Assembly (NCBI GenBank): GCA_900766185.1
Contig: CAAFUL010000026.1
Span: forward strand, 1 to 52,602
Length of the DNA stretch: 52,602 bases
Direction of reading: 5' to 3'
DNA from: an uncultured Johnsonella sp.
GTDB lineage: Bacteria > Bacillota > Clostridia > Lachnospirales > Lachnospiraceae
Position numbers and translations under genes: made by a program
Notes under the pieces: generated by a model
Seen by the model: only the letters and a program-made list of their open reading frames with translations
What the model was told of the DNA's origin: nothing
The model's database searches: none
Shown here: positions 25,281 to 35,112 of the stretch, piece after piece
How positions within the stretch are numbered: the first letter of the stretch is position 1
How the letters are laid out: the number at the start of each line of letters is the position of its first letter

Positions 25281-26063
25281 TTACAAAAGCATTTTCATTA
25301 TATCAAGTACTCCGTCCTCAACATTCGCCTTTGTTTCAAATCTTGAAACCGACTTTAACTCATCTACAGCATTGGAAACTGCAAATGAATAATAAGCCGA
25401 TTTAAGCATATCTATATCATTACATTGATCTCCGAATACCAAAGTTTCTTCACTTTTGATCCCCAGGCTTTCCTGCAAAATTCTTATAGCAAATCCCTTG
25501 CTTACATCCTTTCTTGCACAGTCAAGCCACATAGTTCCGGAATACCTAAGATCAAGCTCCTTACCGTATTTTTCTATTATATAATCCACCTCATTATATA
25601 TATTTTCACAATAAACGGCTATTTTTAAGATATCTTCTTTTAACAAGGAAAAATCTTCTATGTATTCGACCTCTCCCTGATAACCTTCTCTGATCCAACT
25701 CATAAATTTATCATCATTCTTATCTATAAAGTAGGAACTTTTTGTTGCTATTACCGGCAGGAGTTTTTTATTTCTATGAACATCTTTAATAAAATCAAGA
25801 GCCTGTTGTTTGGGTATACCGTTTAAGAACAAACTTCTGCCCTTGATTCCTATATAGGCACCGTTATCGGCTATGTAAAATATCTTATCGGCTATGGGTG
25901 TAAAAAGATTATCTATACTCTTCCAATGTCTTCCTGTAGCCACAGCTATCGCAATTCCTCTGTCATGTAATTTAGAAATAACTTCGTATATTTCAGGGTT
26001 AATATCGGCAGTACCGTCTGCAACCAAAGTACCGTCAATATCTGAAGCTATAAGTTTAATCAT
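25281..26063 (-). CDS. Cof-type HAD phosphatase
   Basis: 260 residues of the HAD superfamily, Cof/YbiV subfamily, which dephosphorylates sugar phosphates or flavin-related compounds. Motif I is ASDIDGTLVAD (nucleophile Asp near residue 8), motif II ATGRHWKS, and motif IV FGDQCNDIDML. A C2-type cap lies in between. The physiological substrate is not predictable. It stands alone between two intergenic gaps of more than 100 bp. Confidence 0.9.
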   Translation of the reverse strand: MIKLIASDIDGTLVADGTADINPEIYEVISKLHDRGIAIAVATGRHWKSIDNLFTPIADKIFYIADNGAYIGIKGRSLFLNGIPKQQALDFIKDVHRNKKLLPVIATKSSYFIDKNDDKFMSWIREGYQGEVEYIEDFSLLKEDILKIAVYCENIYNEVDYIIEKYGKELDLRYSGTMWLDCARKDVSKGFAIRILQESLGIKSEETLVFGDQCNDIDMLKSAYYSFAVSNAVDELKSVSRFETKANVEDGVLDIMKMLL

Positions 26064-26193
26064 TTAATTTGTCTCCTTAATGCTTAAAACCTGAATCTAT
26101 AATTCATAAGCAAGTTTACTGTTGGCATACATTTTGAAGCTGTATCGCCAACACTATGAGATTATACACTAAAGATAGGACTTAGTAAATATT

Positions 26194-26272
26194 AAAGGAA
26201 CTGCCTAAAAATAGATTTTTCTTCACACCATCTTATAGTTTTGTGCAAAATCCACCTTTATACAGTTCCTTT
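26194..26272. terminator. Inverted repeat downstream of the PAP2-like gene
   Basis: AAAGGAACTG (26194-26203) and its exact complement (26263-26272) enclose about 59 bp. In the minus direction it follows the PAP2-like gene and ends in a short T run, so it may terminate the glgA unit. The large loop makes this uncertain. The rest of 26064-26305 holds nothing recognisable. Confidence 0.35.
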
Positions 26273-26305
26273 TATCCTTAATTCATCCCATAAAAATACT
26301 CTATA

Positions 26306-26776
26306 CTAAACCGGATGTAATACCATATTTATTATAACCGCTATTATTATTCCGAGTACGGCTCCCATAAAAACCTGCAAAGGGGTATGTCCGACAAATT
26401 CCTTTAGCCTTTTTTCAAAATCTTCAATACCCTTTATTTCCATAAAATCGGAATCAAGTATCAGGTTAAGAAGCTTTGCCTGTCTTCCGGTCTCTCTTCT
26501 GACTCCCATGGCATCATGCATAACTATAGTTGCAAGTACAAAGCTTATAGCAAACTCAAATGAAGAAACTTTATATTCAAAAGCAGTAGAAATCACAAGT
26601 GCACATACGGTTGCACTATGGGAGCTCGGCATACCGCCGCTTCCCCACATCCTTTCTATAGAAAATTCTTTTGTATACCACAGATCTATTAAGGTTTTAA
26701 GAACTTGGGCTACAAACCATGCTGCAACCGCACTTATCAAAACCGTATTAGAAAGTATCTCATACCATATATGCAT
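26306..26776 (-). CDS. Divergent PAP2-family membrane protein (DUF212)
   Basis: 156 residues with about four membrane segments. The family signature GMPSSHSATVCAL lies at about 47-59, and MHDAMGVRRETGRQAKLLN at about 85-105. These correspond to part of the phosphatase motif of PAP2 proteins in a shortened, rearranged form. A lipid-phosphate or prenyl-phosphate substrate is plausible but unproven. It sits 27 bp after glgA on the same strand. Confidence 0.85.
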   Translation of the reverse strand: MHIWYEILSNTVLISAVAAWFVAQVLKTLIDLWYTKEFSIERMWGSGGMPSSHSATVCALVISTAFEYKVSSFEFAISFVLATIVMHDAMGVRRETGRQAKLLNLILDSDFMEIKGIEDFEKRLKEFVGHTPLQVFMGAVLGIIIAVIINMVLHPV

Positions 26777-26803
26777 TAGTTTCTCTCTCCTTATATTAAT
26801 ATC

Positions 26804-28249
26804 CTAATATCCTATAAGCCAGTCATATAATTCCTGATATTTAAGAGCTGATGAAGTCCATGAATAATCCTTAGCCATTCCTCTGTCTATGATCTTATTC
26901 CACTCTCTTTTTCTGTTATAGAAAATATATTTGGCATATCTTATGCTGTCAAGCATCTCATGTGCATTGTAATTACAAAAAGTAAATCCGGTCCCCTTAT
27001 TCTCATATTCATTATAAGGCTCTACCGTATCTTTTAGTCCTCCGGTTTCTCTTACTATAGGTACAGTGCCGTATCTTAAAGAGATAAGTTGGCTCAGTCC
27101 GCAAGGCTCAAATAAAGAAGGCATCAAAAAGGCATCACAGGCTGCATACACCTTATGAGACATGGCTTCCGAATAATAAATCTGAGCGGATACTCTGTTG
27201 CAATACTTCCAGTCATAATGCCTGAACATATTTTCATATTCCTCATCTCCGGTTCCAAGTACCACAAGTTGTGTATCTTCCTGACAGATTTCATCTATAA
27301 CACATCTTACCAGATCAAGTCCCTTTTGGTTAGTCAGTCTTGATACTATACCAAGCATAAACCTGCCTTCATCAACCTCAAGTCCCAGATCCGTTTGCAG
27401 ACCTGTCTTGTTCTTATACTTTTCTTTCCTAAAATTCTTTGCGCTATATTTTTGATATATATATTCGTCAGTTTCAGGATTAAACTCCCTATAATCTATG
27501 CCGTTTACTATTCCTCTAAGAGAGTTACTTCTGGCTCTCATAAGTCCGTCAAGCCCCTCACCGAAGAACTCGGTTTGTATTTCCTTGGCATAGGTATCGC
27601 TGACTGTGGTTATAGCATCGGCATAAACAACTCCGCCTTTTAGCATGTTGCCGTTTTTATATGACTCAAGCTTATCCTCTGTAAAATAATATCCGGGAAG
27701 GGTGGAAAACCTCTTTATAGTATCCACATCCCATACTCCCTGGAACTTAAGGTTATGTATGGTAAATACGGACTTCATGTTTCTGAAGAACTCACCTTCT
27801 CTAAATCTGTCCTTCAGATAAACGGGTATAAGACCTGTTTGCCAGTCATGACAATGAACCACATCCGGCTTAAATCCTATTACCGGAAGAGCGGAAAGTG
27901 CTGCCAATGAGAAAAATGAGAACTTTTCCAAGTCATAAAGCCAATTACCGTAAGGTCTGTCTCCCGAAAAGTACCCCTCATTATCTATAAAATAATATGT
28001 AACACCTTCATGCTCGGCTTTAAGTATTCCTACATACCTGCTTTGCCCAAGATAATCCATATAAAAATGCGATACATACTCCAAGCGCTCTCTAAGCTCC
28101 CAAGGAATACACATATACTTTGGTAACATTACTCTGCAATCAAAATATTTTTTGTCGAAATACCCCGGAAGTGAACCTACAACATCTGCCAGACCTCCCG
28201 TTTTAACAAAAGGTACTGCTTCAGAAGCAACGAATAGTATGTTTTTCAT
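26804..28249 (-). CDS. glgA: Glycogen synthase (ADP-glucose)
   Basis: 481 residues of GT5. Extends alpha-1,4-glucan from ADP-glucose. The N-terminal KTGGLADVVGSLP at 17-29 binds the nucleotide sugar. HDWQTGLIPVYLKDRF and VFTIHNLKFQG are typical of the family, and the C-terminal half has SRLTNQKGLDLV and PSLFEPCGLSQL. No other glg gene is in the window. It lies 23 bp downstream of recN on the same strand, an unusual partner. Confidence 0.95.
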   Translation of the reverse strand: MKNILFVASEAVPFVKTGGLADVVGSLPGYFDKKYFDCRVMLPKYMCIPWELRERLEYVSHFYMDYLGQSRYVGILKAEHEGVTYYFIDNEGYFSGDRPYGNWLYDLEKFSFFSLAALSALPVIGFKPDVVHCHDWQTGLIPVYLKDRFREGEFFRNMKSVFTIHNLKFQGVWDVDTIKRFSTLPGYYFTEDKLESYKNGNMLKGGVVYADAITTVSDTYAKEIQTEFFGEGLDGLMRARSNSLRGIVNGIDYREFNPETDEYIYQKYSAKNFRKEKYKNKTGLQTDLGLEVDEGRFMLGIVSRLTNQKGLDLVRCVIDEICQEDTQLVVLGTGDEEYENMFRHYDWKYCNRVSAQIYYSEAMSHKVYAACDAFLMPSLFEPCGLSQLISLRYGTVPIVRETGGLKDTVEPYNEYENKGTGFTFCNYNAHEMLDSIRYAKYIFYNRKREWNKIIDRGMAKDYSWTSSALKYQELYDWLIGY

Positions 28250-28272
28250 ATATTCCCCTTTCTTAAATGTAT

Positions 28273-29931
28273 CTATCCCTTTAATTTATCTGCTAAATCC
28301 TTCATCTCTTTTGCTGTTTGTAATACCGCTTCGGTAATCTCGCTTCCGCCTATAAGTCTGGCAATTTCTTCAACCAACCTTTTTTCTTTTACATAAGATA
28401 TTTCGGTTTTGGTACTGTGTCCGTCAGTATGCTTTTCTATAAGGTAGTTATGATCTGCCATAGCCGCTATTTGCGGCAAATGTGTAATACATATAACCTG
28501 ATGTCCTCTTCCTATAAGCATAAGCTTTTCCGATACTTTTTGTGCGGTTCTTCCGCTTATACCCGTGTCTATCTCATCAAAAATCAAGGTATCAACTTCG
28601 TCAAGGTCTGCAAGCACCGTTTTAATTGCCAACATAATACGGGAAAGCTCTCCTCCGCTTGCAATCTCCCTTAAAGGCTTTTTAGGATTTCCCGGATTGG
28701 TACTTATCATAAGCTCAACACTGTCCCTACCCTGCGGAGTAAAGTCACTAAGTTTCTTAAACTCTATGTCAAAATCAACTCCAAGGAAGTTCAGATCATG
28801 CAGCTCCCGTATAATGCTTTCCTTAAGCACTCCTGCCGACTCTTTTCTTAACTCGGAAAGCTTATCGCAAAGCTCATTAAGTCTTGCAACTGAACTTCTT
28901 TGTTGTTCTTTGTATTCGCTTATCAGTTCTTCGTAATTTTCAAGAAATTCAAGTCTTTCTTTTTTAGCTTCGTATATCTTGTTAATTTCTTTAAGATCCT
29001 CGGAATACTTGCTTTGCAGATTCCTTATTGTGTCTAACCTATTATTGATAATATCAAACTCTTCCTCGTCAAAGTCAAGTTCATCTATATAATTATATAT
29101 ACTGTGTCTTAGATCTGCAATAATGGACTCAGCATCAGAAAGTTGGCTTTCTATTTCCGAAAGCTCCTCATCATACTGCACGACCGAGGATATCAGTTTA
29201 AGTGCCGGGCTTATACCGTCTTCTTCTATATACGAGCTTATCTTAGACATGGCATCAGCTATTCTTGAAGCGTTTTTTATTTTGGAATATCTTTGAACAA
29301 GTTCCTGCTCTTCCCCTTCCTTAAGCTGTGCTTCTTCTATTTCTTCTATTTCATATTTTAAGAATTCGACTTCTCTTCTTCTCAAATTCTCTTCAAGCGT
29401 CTCAGAAAGTTTTTCTTCTATAGCCTTGTATTTCTGATATTCTTCTTTAATATCATTCTTTACCTCTTTGACCCTGTCTTCTGCAAATAAATCTATAAGC
29501 TGTAACTGCTTACTTACTTCCAAAAGTCCATAGCTTTCATGCTGGCTATGTATATCTATCAGCAAAGACATAAGCTTTCTTCCCTTTGCAGCGGCTATTA
29601 CCTCTCCGTTGATTCTAAGTACATTCTTTTGTTTACTGATTTTTCTTGACATGGTAATAAGTCCATCTTCACCGACTTCTATATCCATTTTTCTTATAGC
29701 ATCAAGTTTTAATCTGTCATTTATACAAAACAAAAGCTCTATATACGCAAAATCCGCTCCGGCTCTTACAACATCCTTACCGACTTTTGCACCCAGTGCC
29801 AAATTTATAGAGTCAATAAGTATGGACTTACCTGCACCTGTCTCACCCGACAAGACCGTAAGACCTGCAAAAAATTCCAAATCAACCTGTTCAATTAAAG
29901 CAAGATTTTTTACATGCAACTCCAGTAGCAT
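28273..29931 (-). CDS. recN: DNA repair protein RecN
   Basis: 552 residues of the SMC-like family, acting at double-strand breaks. Walker A is GETGAGKSILID at about 29-40, the signature is ASGGELSRIMLAIK, and Walker B is TLIFDEIDTGISG. About 250 residues of Glu/Lys-rich coiled coil lie in between. It is 8 bp after argR, the order found in many Firmicutes. Confidence 0.96.
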   Translation of the reverse strand: MLLELHVKNLALIEQVDLEFFAGLTVLSGETGAGKSILIDSINLALGAKVGKDVVRAGADFAYIELLFCINDRLKLDAIRKMDIEVGEDGLITMSRKISKQKNVLRINGEVIAAAKGRKLMSLLIDIHSQHESYGLLEVSKQLQLIDLFAEDRVKEVKNDIKEEYQKYKAIEEKLSETLEENLRRREVEFLKYEIEEIEEAQLKEGEEQELVQRYSKIKNASRIADAMSKISSYIEEDGISPALKLISSVVQYDEELSEIESQLSDAESIIADLRHSIYNYIDELDFDEEEFDIINNRLDTIRNLQSKYSEDLKEINKIYEAKKERLEFLENYEELISEYKEQQRSSVARLNELCDKLSELRKESAGVLKESIIRELHDLNFLGVDFDIEFKKLSDFTPQGRDSVELMISTNPGNPKKPLREIASGGELSRIMLAIKTVLADLDEVDTLIFDEIDTGISGRTAQKVSEKLMLIGRGHQVICITHLPQIAAMADHNYLIEKHTDGHSTKTEISYVKEKRLVEEIARLIGGSEITEAVLQTAKEMKDLADKLKG

Positions 29932-29939
29932 AATTCTCC

Positions 29940-30389
29940 TTATTTTTCAAGCATCTTAGAAAGCTTTGCCATAATATCGTATGTCAAAGCTACATCTTTT
30001 ATAGCACACATTATAGTATCATCACCTGCTATGCAGCCCAACATACCTTCTATGTTAAGCTCATCCAAAGCAGCTGCAACCGCCATAGCAAGTCCGGGCA
30101 TAGTCTTTATGACAAGTATGTTTTGTGCCATGTCCATAGATACAAAACCTTCCCGCAAAACCCTTATATACTTTTCGGCTGCATTGTTCTTCTCTTTTAT
30201 CAATACATATTTTTGTTTACCGTCATCAAGTGTCACCTTAGTGAGTTTCAAGTCCCTTATATCTCTGGATACTGTCGCCTGCGTAACATCAAAACCTGCA
30301 CTTCTAAGCCTGTCTGCAAGCTCTTCCTGTGTTTCTATAACTTCTTTCTCAATCAGTTCCACTATCATAGCATGTCTTAATTTTTTCAT
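29940..30389 (-). CDS. argR: Arginine repressor
   Basis: 149 residues. A winged-helix N-terminal DNA-binding domain (VIETQEELADRLRSAGFDVTQATVSRDI) is followed by the hexamerisation and arginine-binding domain with GCIAGDDTIMCAIKD. It controls arginine metabolism genes, none of which is in the window. It lies between nadK and recN, typical for the group. Confidence 0.95.
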   Translation of the reverse strand: MKKLRHAMIVELIEKEVIETQEELADRLRSAGFDVTQATVSRDIRDLKLTKVTLDDGKQKYVLIKEKNNAAEKYIRVLREGFVSMDMAQNILVIKTMPGLAMAVAAALDELNIEGMLGCIAGDDTIMCAIKDVALTYDIMAKLSKMLEK

Positions 30390-30410
30390 ACCATGTATTC
30401 ATCTTTCTTT

Positions 30411-31238
30411 TTATATCCTGGACATCTTAGTTCTTAAGTTATCTAAAAAGGTACCGCCCTTTAATTTGATAAGTTTGGTTCTTGTATCCGACTCTTTTAT
30501 AATTAATCTGCTCTTATAGCCCAGTCCCTTTTGCATATCTCCGTCAAATACCGCAAAGACCTCCTGCTTATTTTCTTTTGTGATTTCTATCTCTATATTA
30601 CTTTCAGGTGCAAGCACTATACTTCTTTGATTAAGTGCATGGGGGCATATAGCAGTGATTATAAACATTCTTGCTCCCGGCTCTACTATAGGACCTCCGG
30701 CACTTAGGTTATAGGCTGTAGAGCCTGTAGGTGTAGCAACGATTATACCATCTGCACAATATTCATTCAATAATTCTTTATTAACATAGACCCTGCATCT
30801 TATAAACTTTGAACAGGTATTGCCTGCTATTACCACCTCGTTAAGTGCCTGATGCACCTTTGAAGCTGCTCCCGATCTTTTTACATAGGCATCTATCATC
30901 ATTCTGTTTTCTATACTATATTCGTCAGCAAGCAGCTTATCTACCATGTCTTCTATCCCTCCTTCGCTGCCAAGACTGGTAAGATAACCCAAATGCCCAA
31001 GATTGACACCTATCAAAGGAATATTCAGATATGAGGTATCTCTGGCAACTCTTATCAAAGTGCCGTCTCCACCCAGAGTAATGATACAATCTATATTCCC
31101 CGGAATTTTGGAAATCTCCAAATATCCCAAATTAAGTATTGAATCTCCGCCCTTTTTTTTAATAAGCTTCATCATGCTCTCAGCAACTTTCTCAACACCG
31201 CTTTTGTCACTGTTACCGACTATATAAAAAGATTTCAT
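30411..31238 (-). CDS. nadK: NAD kinase
   Basis: 275 residues. Phosphorylates NAD to NADP. GGDGTLIRVARD (about 56-67) holds the catalytic Asp. NEVVIAG and the glycine-rich TPTGSTAYNLSAGGPIVEP bind NAD. It follows tlyA by 11 bp. Confidence 0.96.
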   Translation of the reverse strand: MKSFYIVGNSDKSGVEKVAESMMKLIKKKGGDSILNLGYLEISKIPGNIDCIITLGGDGTLIRVARDTSYLNIPLIGVNLGHLGYLTSLGSEGGIEDMVDKLLADEYSIENRMMIDAYVKRSGAASKVHQALNEVVIAGNTCSKFIRCRVYVNKELLNEYCADGIIVATPTGSTAYNLSAGGPIVEPGARMFIITAICPHALNQRSIVLAPESNIEIEITKENKQEVFAVFDGDMQKGLGYKSRLIIKESDTRTKLIKLKGGTFLDNLRTKMSRI

Positions 31239-31249
31239 ATATACCGCTC

Positions 31250-32059
31250 CTATCTGAATGCAGCCGTATGTGCCTCATTTACCACCGTGTTTATAAGCTT
31301 TTCATCTATCTGCCCCTGCATGGATGTATTGTTTTTCTTCATATAGCAAAGGTACTCTATATTTCCTTCCGGTCCTTTTATAGGTGAATATGTAAGTCCT
31401 ATAATATCAAGCTTATTGTCGGCTGCATAAGTATAAACCGCCTGTATTACTTCTATGTGCACTGCCGCCTCTCTTACAACACCTTTTTTTCCTACCTTTT
31501 CTCTGCCCGCCTCGAACTGCGGCTTGATCAAAGCCACTATAAAAGCCTCTTCCTTAAGCAGTTTCACAACCGCAGGTAAAACCTTGGACAGAGATATAAA
31601 TGATACATCTATGGATGCCATATCCGCTTTTTGCTCTAAACTTGACTCCTCAAGATATCTTATATTGGTTTTTTCAAATACTACGACTCTTTCATCATTC
31701 CTAAGCTTCCAGTCAAGCTGTCCATAGCCGACATCCACAGCAAATACCTTTCTTGCACCGTTTTGAAGCATACAGTCGGTAAAGCCTCCGGTAGAGGCTC
31801 CCACATCCATGCAAACCAAGTCAGAAAGCCTTATATCAAACTCGCTTATGGCTTTTTCCAACTTAAGTCCTCCTCGACTTACATACTTTAGGCTTTGACC
31901 TCGTATTTCTATACTCTTATTTTCTTCAAATAAAGCTCCTGCCTTATCTTCTTTTTGTCCGTCTACATATACTATACCGGACATAATTATAGCCTTCGCC
32001 TTCTCCCTGCTGCTCGCTAAATTTTTCTTAACTAATAAGAGATCTAATCTTTCTTTCAT
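31250..32059 (-). CDS. tlyA: TlyA-type rRNA 2'-O-methyltransferase
   Basis: 269 residues. An N-terminal S4 RNA-binding domain (RLDLLLVKKNLASSREKAKA) is followed by an FtsJ-like methyltransferase with the SAM site VCMDVGASTGGFTDCMLQNGA. TlyA proteins methylate 16S and sometimes 23S rRNA cytidines, and some are described as haemolysins. The 5' end overlaps dxs by 32 bp, consistent with coupled translation. Confidence 0.93.
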   Translation of the reverse strand: MKERLDLLLVKKNLASSREKAKAIIMSGIVYVDGQKEDKAGALFEENKSIEIRGQSLKYVSRGGLKLEKAISEFDIRLSDLVCMDVGASTGGFTDCMLQNGARKVFAVDVGYGQLDWKLRNDERVVVFEKTNIRYLEESSLEQKADMASIDVSFISLSKVLPAVVKLLKEEAFIVALIKPQFEAGREKVGKKGVVREAAVHIEVIQAVYTYAADNKLDIIGLTYSPIKGPEGNIEYLCYMKKNNTSMQGQIDEKLINTVVNEAHTAAFR

Positions 32060-33944
32060 CAGAGACTTCTTTCATAAATTTTTTAAGCAATTCACTTTCA
32101 TCCAAATCTCTTATAACAGAGTCCGAATCAATATGAAGTGCTTCTCTTAATAAGGATACATCTCCATGTTCCACATATTTATCCGGTATGTTTACATGGA
32201 AGATATCTATATCTTTGTATTTGGAACTTATAAAATTCCTTACAGTCAGACCGAAGCCTCCAAGCAAAACATTCTCCTCCATAGTTATTATAAGGCTGTG
32301 ATTTTTGCATATATGATCAAGCATATCAGTATCTATAGGTTTTATAAATCTTGCATTTACTATGCTTACCGAATAACCTCTTTTTTTAAGCTTCTCTCTT
32401 ACATGTTTTGCGGTACTTACCATACTTCCGCAGGCAACTATGGCTATATCCTTCTCTTCGTATAAAAGCTCCGCCTTACCGTACTCTATTATTTGATTAA
32501 ATTCAGCAAGCTCCTTATAAGCCTTTCCCCTGGGATACCTTATAGCTACCGGACCTCCCATCTTAAAAGCAAAGTCCAACATACTTTCAAACTCAAAGCT
32601 GTTCTTTGGAGCCATTATACTCATATTCGGTATACAGTTCAGATAAGACAAATCAAATATTCCCTGATGTGTCTCTCCGTCAGCTCCCACAAGACCTGCT
32701 CTGTCTATTGCAAATACAACATTAAGATCCTGTATACACACATCATGTATGATTTGATCAAAGGCTCTTTGTAAGAATGAAGAGTATACAGCCACCACAG
32801 GCTTTAATCCTCCGGCTGCCATACCTGCTGCCATAGTTACGGCATGTTGCTCCGCTATGCCCACATCATGAAATCTTTCGGGAAAATGCTCCTTAAAAAG
32901 TTTAAGCCCGGTACCGTCAGGCATAGCTGCGGTAATGGCAACCACATCCTTATCTCTTTCTCCGATTTCAACTATCTTTTTCGCAAATACATCCGTATAG
33001 TCCTCATCCGTCTTTTGCTTTTTAGCTATTCCCGTAACCTTATCAAAGGCGGATACTCCATGGAATTTCTCGGGATTATCTTCCGCCGGCTTATAACCCT
33101 TACCCTTTTTTGTAATTACATGAACTATAACCGCATGATTAAGTTTCTTCGCCTCGGCAAATACCTTGCACAACTTGTCGATATCATGTCCGTCTACCGG
33201 TCCGAGGTAAGTTATTCCCATATTTTCAAAAAGCATACCGGGTATAATAAATTGCTTGATACCCGACTTTGCCTGTCTTATACTTTTTATAAGACTTTTT
33301 CCGACATTAGGTACTTTTTCAAGATTGTTGTATATAAAGGTTTTTAACTTGTTATATACATCCCCTGTTCTTATACCGTTTAGGTAGGACGACATACCTC
33401 CTACATTTTTTGAAATGGACATTTCATTATCATTTAATACTATAATAAAATTTCTTTTAAGTGCAGCTGCATTATTAAGAGCCTCATATGCCATACCGCC
33501 GGTCAAAGCACCGTCTCCGATAATAGATACTACATAGTTATTTTCTTTTTTAAGCAAAGCTGCCCTTGCAAGTCCAAGCCCTGCCGATATGCTTGTAGAA
33601 GAATGTCCTGTATTAAAAGCATCACAAGGACTTTCCTTAGTCTTGGGAAATCCCGACATTCCGCCGAACATCCTAAGCTCATCAAAATCTTTTTGCCTTC
33701 CGCTAAGTATTTTATGCGGATATGATTGATGCCCCACATCCCAAATCACCTTATCCTTTGGAAGATCAAAGCTTTTATAAAGAGCAATAGTAAGCTCGAC
33801 AACTCCAAGGTTGCTTGCCAGATGCCCTCCGGTCTTGCTGAGTTTATCTATAAGAAAATCTCTCATTTCCTTGGCAAGCATTTTTAAATATTTCTTCTTA
33901 ACTCTCTTTACATCAGACGAGCCTTGTATTTTTTCTAATATCAT
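32028..33944 (-). CDS. dxs: 1-deoxy-D-xylulose-5-phosphate synthase
   Basis: 638 residues. The thiamine-diphosphate enzyme that joins pyruvate and glyceraldehyde 3-phosphate to start the MEP pathway. Motifs are WDVGHQSYPHKIL, the ThDP signature GDGALTGGMAYEALNNAA, VGADGETHQGIFDLSYL, and DVGIAEQHAVTMAAGMA with the catalytic Glu. It is next to ispA, so isoprenoid supply genes are clustered. Confidence 0.97.
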   Translation of the reverse strand: MILEKIQGSSDVKRVKKKYLKMLAKEMRDFLIDKLSKTGGHLASNLGVVELTIALYKSFDLPKDKVIWDVGHQSYPHKILSGRQKDFDELRMFGGMSGFPKTKESPCDAFNTGHSSTSISAGLGLARAALLKKENNYVVSIIGDGALTGGMAYEALNNAAALKRNFIIVLNDNEMSISKNVGGMSSYLNGIRTGDVYNKLKTFIYNNLEKVPNVGKSLIKSIRQAKSGIKQFIIPGMLFENMGITYLGPVDGHDIDKLCKVFAEAKKLNHAVIVHVITKKGKGYKPAEDNPEKFHGVSAFDKVTGIAKKQKTDEDYTDVFAKKIVEIGERDKDVVAITAAMPDGTGLKLFKEHFPERFHDVGIAEQHAVTMAAGMAAGGLKPVVAVYSSFLQRAFDQIIHDVCIQDLNVVFAIDRAGLVGADGETHQGIFDLSYLNCIPNMSIMAPKNSFEFESMLDFAFKMGGPVAIRYPRGKAYKELAEFNQIIEYGKAELLYEEKDIAIVACGSMVSTAKHVREKLKKRGYSVSIVNARFIKPIDTDMLDHICKNHSLIITMEENVLLGGFGLTVRNFISSKYKDIDIFHVNIPDKYVEHGDVSLLREALHIDSDSVIRDLDESELLKKFMKEVSDERKIRSLIS

Positions 33945-33989
33945 ATTTTCCTCTTAGCTTTAAGATTCTTAATTAAAGATTCTTTGGAT

Positions 33990-34898
33990 TTAAGATTCTC
34001 TGTCTATAAGTCCCTCTATTATTTTTCTCAAAGTTGTTGTATCTCTGTCAAGGCTAAGGAGTAGGTCCTTTGCCTCTTTGGAAAGTCTGTGGCACTCTTT
34101 TTTTGCCTTATCAAGTCCGTAAAGACTTACATAATTGCTCTTATTATTCTTTTCATCAAGACCGGCAGTCTTTCCCAAGACCTCGGTACTTGAAGTTGCA
34201 TCAAGTATATCATCTCTTATCTGGAATGCCATACCTACAGACCTTGCCGCCTCTTCGATTATAGCCAGCTCTCCGTTTCCTGCCATACCCAGTACTGAGC
34301 CTATCAGCATGGAAGCTTCTATAAGTGCTGAGGTTTTTAAACTGTAGATAACACCCAACACTTTTTTGTCTACAGCTTTACCGGTGTATTCTACATCTAT
34401 CACCTCTCCGCCAATCATGCCCTTCATACCGGCTTTATTTGCCAATATACTGTTTGCCTTTAACATAGCCTTTATATAAGGCAGTGAACTTGCTTCAGAC
34501 TCAAACTTGTTAAGCATATCACGGGCTATTACATCAAAGGCTTCTATAAAAAAGGCATCTCCGGTAAGCACAGCCATATTTTCTCCAAAGGCTACCCATG
34601 TTGTATCTCTTCCTCTTCTTAACCTATCGTTGTCTATACAAGGCAAATCATCATGTATTAAAGATGCCGTATGTATCATCTCTATAGCCGCCATATAAGA
34701 TAATACTTTGTTAATATCCGGTTCTTCAACCTCAAAAACCTTATAACTCTCCCATATAAATATAGGTCTTATACGCTTTCCGCCGGCAGCTATAGCCTCC
34801 CTCATAGCCATATAAACCTTTTTTTGAAGTCCCTCTACCTTCGGCAAATACTTTTCCAACTCCATATCTATACTCTTTACATCATAATCAAATGCCAT
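33990..34898 (-). CDS. ispA: Farnesyl diphosphate synthase-type polyprenyl synthetase
   Basis: 302 residues. Condenses IPP with allylic diphosphates. The first Asp-rich motif is DDLPCIDND and the second is DDILD. The short-chain-type residues before the first motif (IHTASLIHDDLP) point to a C10-C15 product. It lies between dxs and xseB, the usual Firmicute arrangement. Confidence 0.94.
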   Translation of the reverse strand: MAFDYDVKSIDMELEKYLPKVEGLQKKVYMAMREAIAAGGKRIRPIFIWESYKVFEVEEPDINKVLSYMAAIEMIHTASLIHDDLPCIDNDRLRRGRDTTWVAFGENMAVLTGDAFFIEAFDVIARDMLNKFESEASSLPYIKAMLKANSILANKAGMKGMIGGEVIDVEYTGKAVDKKVLGVIYSLKTSALIEASMLIGSVLGMAGNGELAIIEEAARSVGMAFQIRDDILDATSSTEVLGKTAGLDEKNNKSNYVSLYGLDKAKKECHRLSKEAKDLLLSLDRDTTTLRKIIEGLIDRES

Positions 34899-34917
34899 GT
34901 TACCCTCCTTTTACATT

Positions 34918-35112
34918 CTATTCCTCTTCACCTGCTATTATCTGCATATCTTTTTCTATTTTTTCTATTTTTTTATATGTGTCGTTAACTCTTTTCATTC
35001 CTTCTTCGTATAATTTAAACATATCCTCAAGACCGGTATCCTTGCTTTCAAGTTTTTTTATAATTTCTTCTATATCGGATATATTGTCTTCTATATTTTT
35101 TGCCTTAGCCAT
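34918..35112 (-). CDS. xseB: Exonuclease VII small subunit
   Basis: 64 residues, helical and acidic: KNIEDNISDIEEIIKKLES then LEDMFKLYEEGMKRVN, typical of XseB, which binds XseA to form exonuclease VII. I take the ATG of MAKAKN as start because AAGGTGG lies 7 nt upstream; an in-frame GTG three codons earlier overlaps that site. It overlaps the xseA end by 8 bp. Confidence 0.93.
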   Translation of the reverse strand: MAKAKNIEDNISDIEEIIKKLESKDTGLEDMFKLYEEGMKRVNDTYKKIEKIEKDMQIIAGEEE

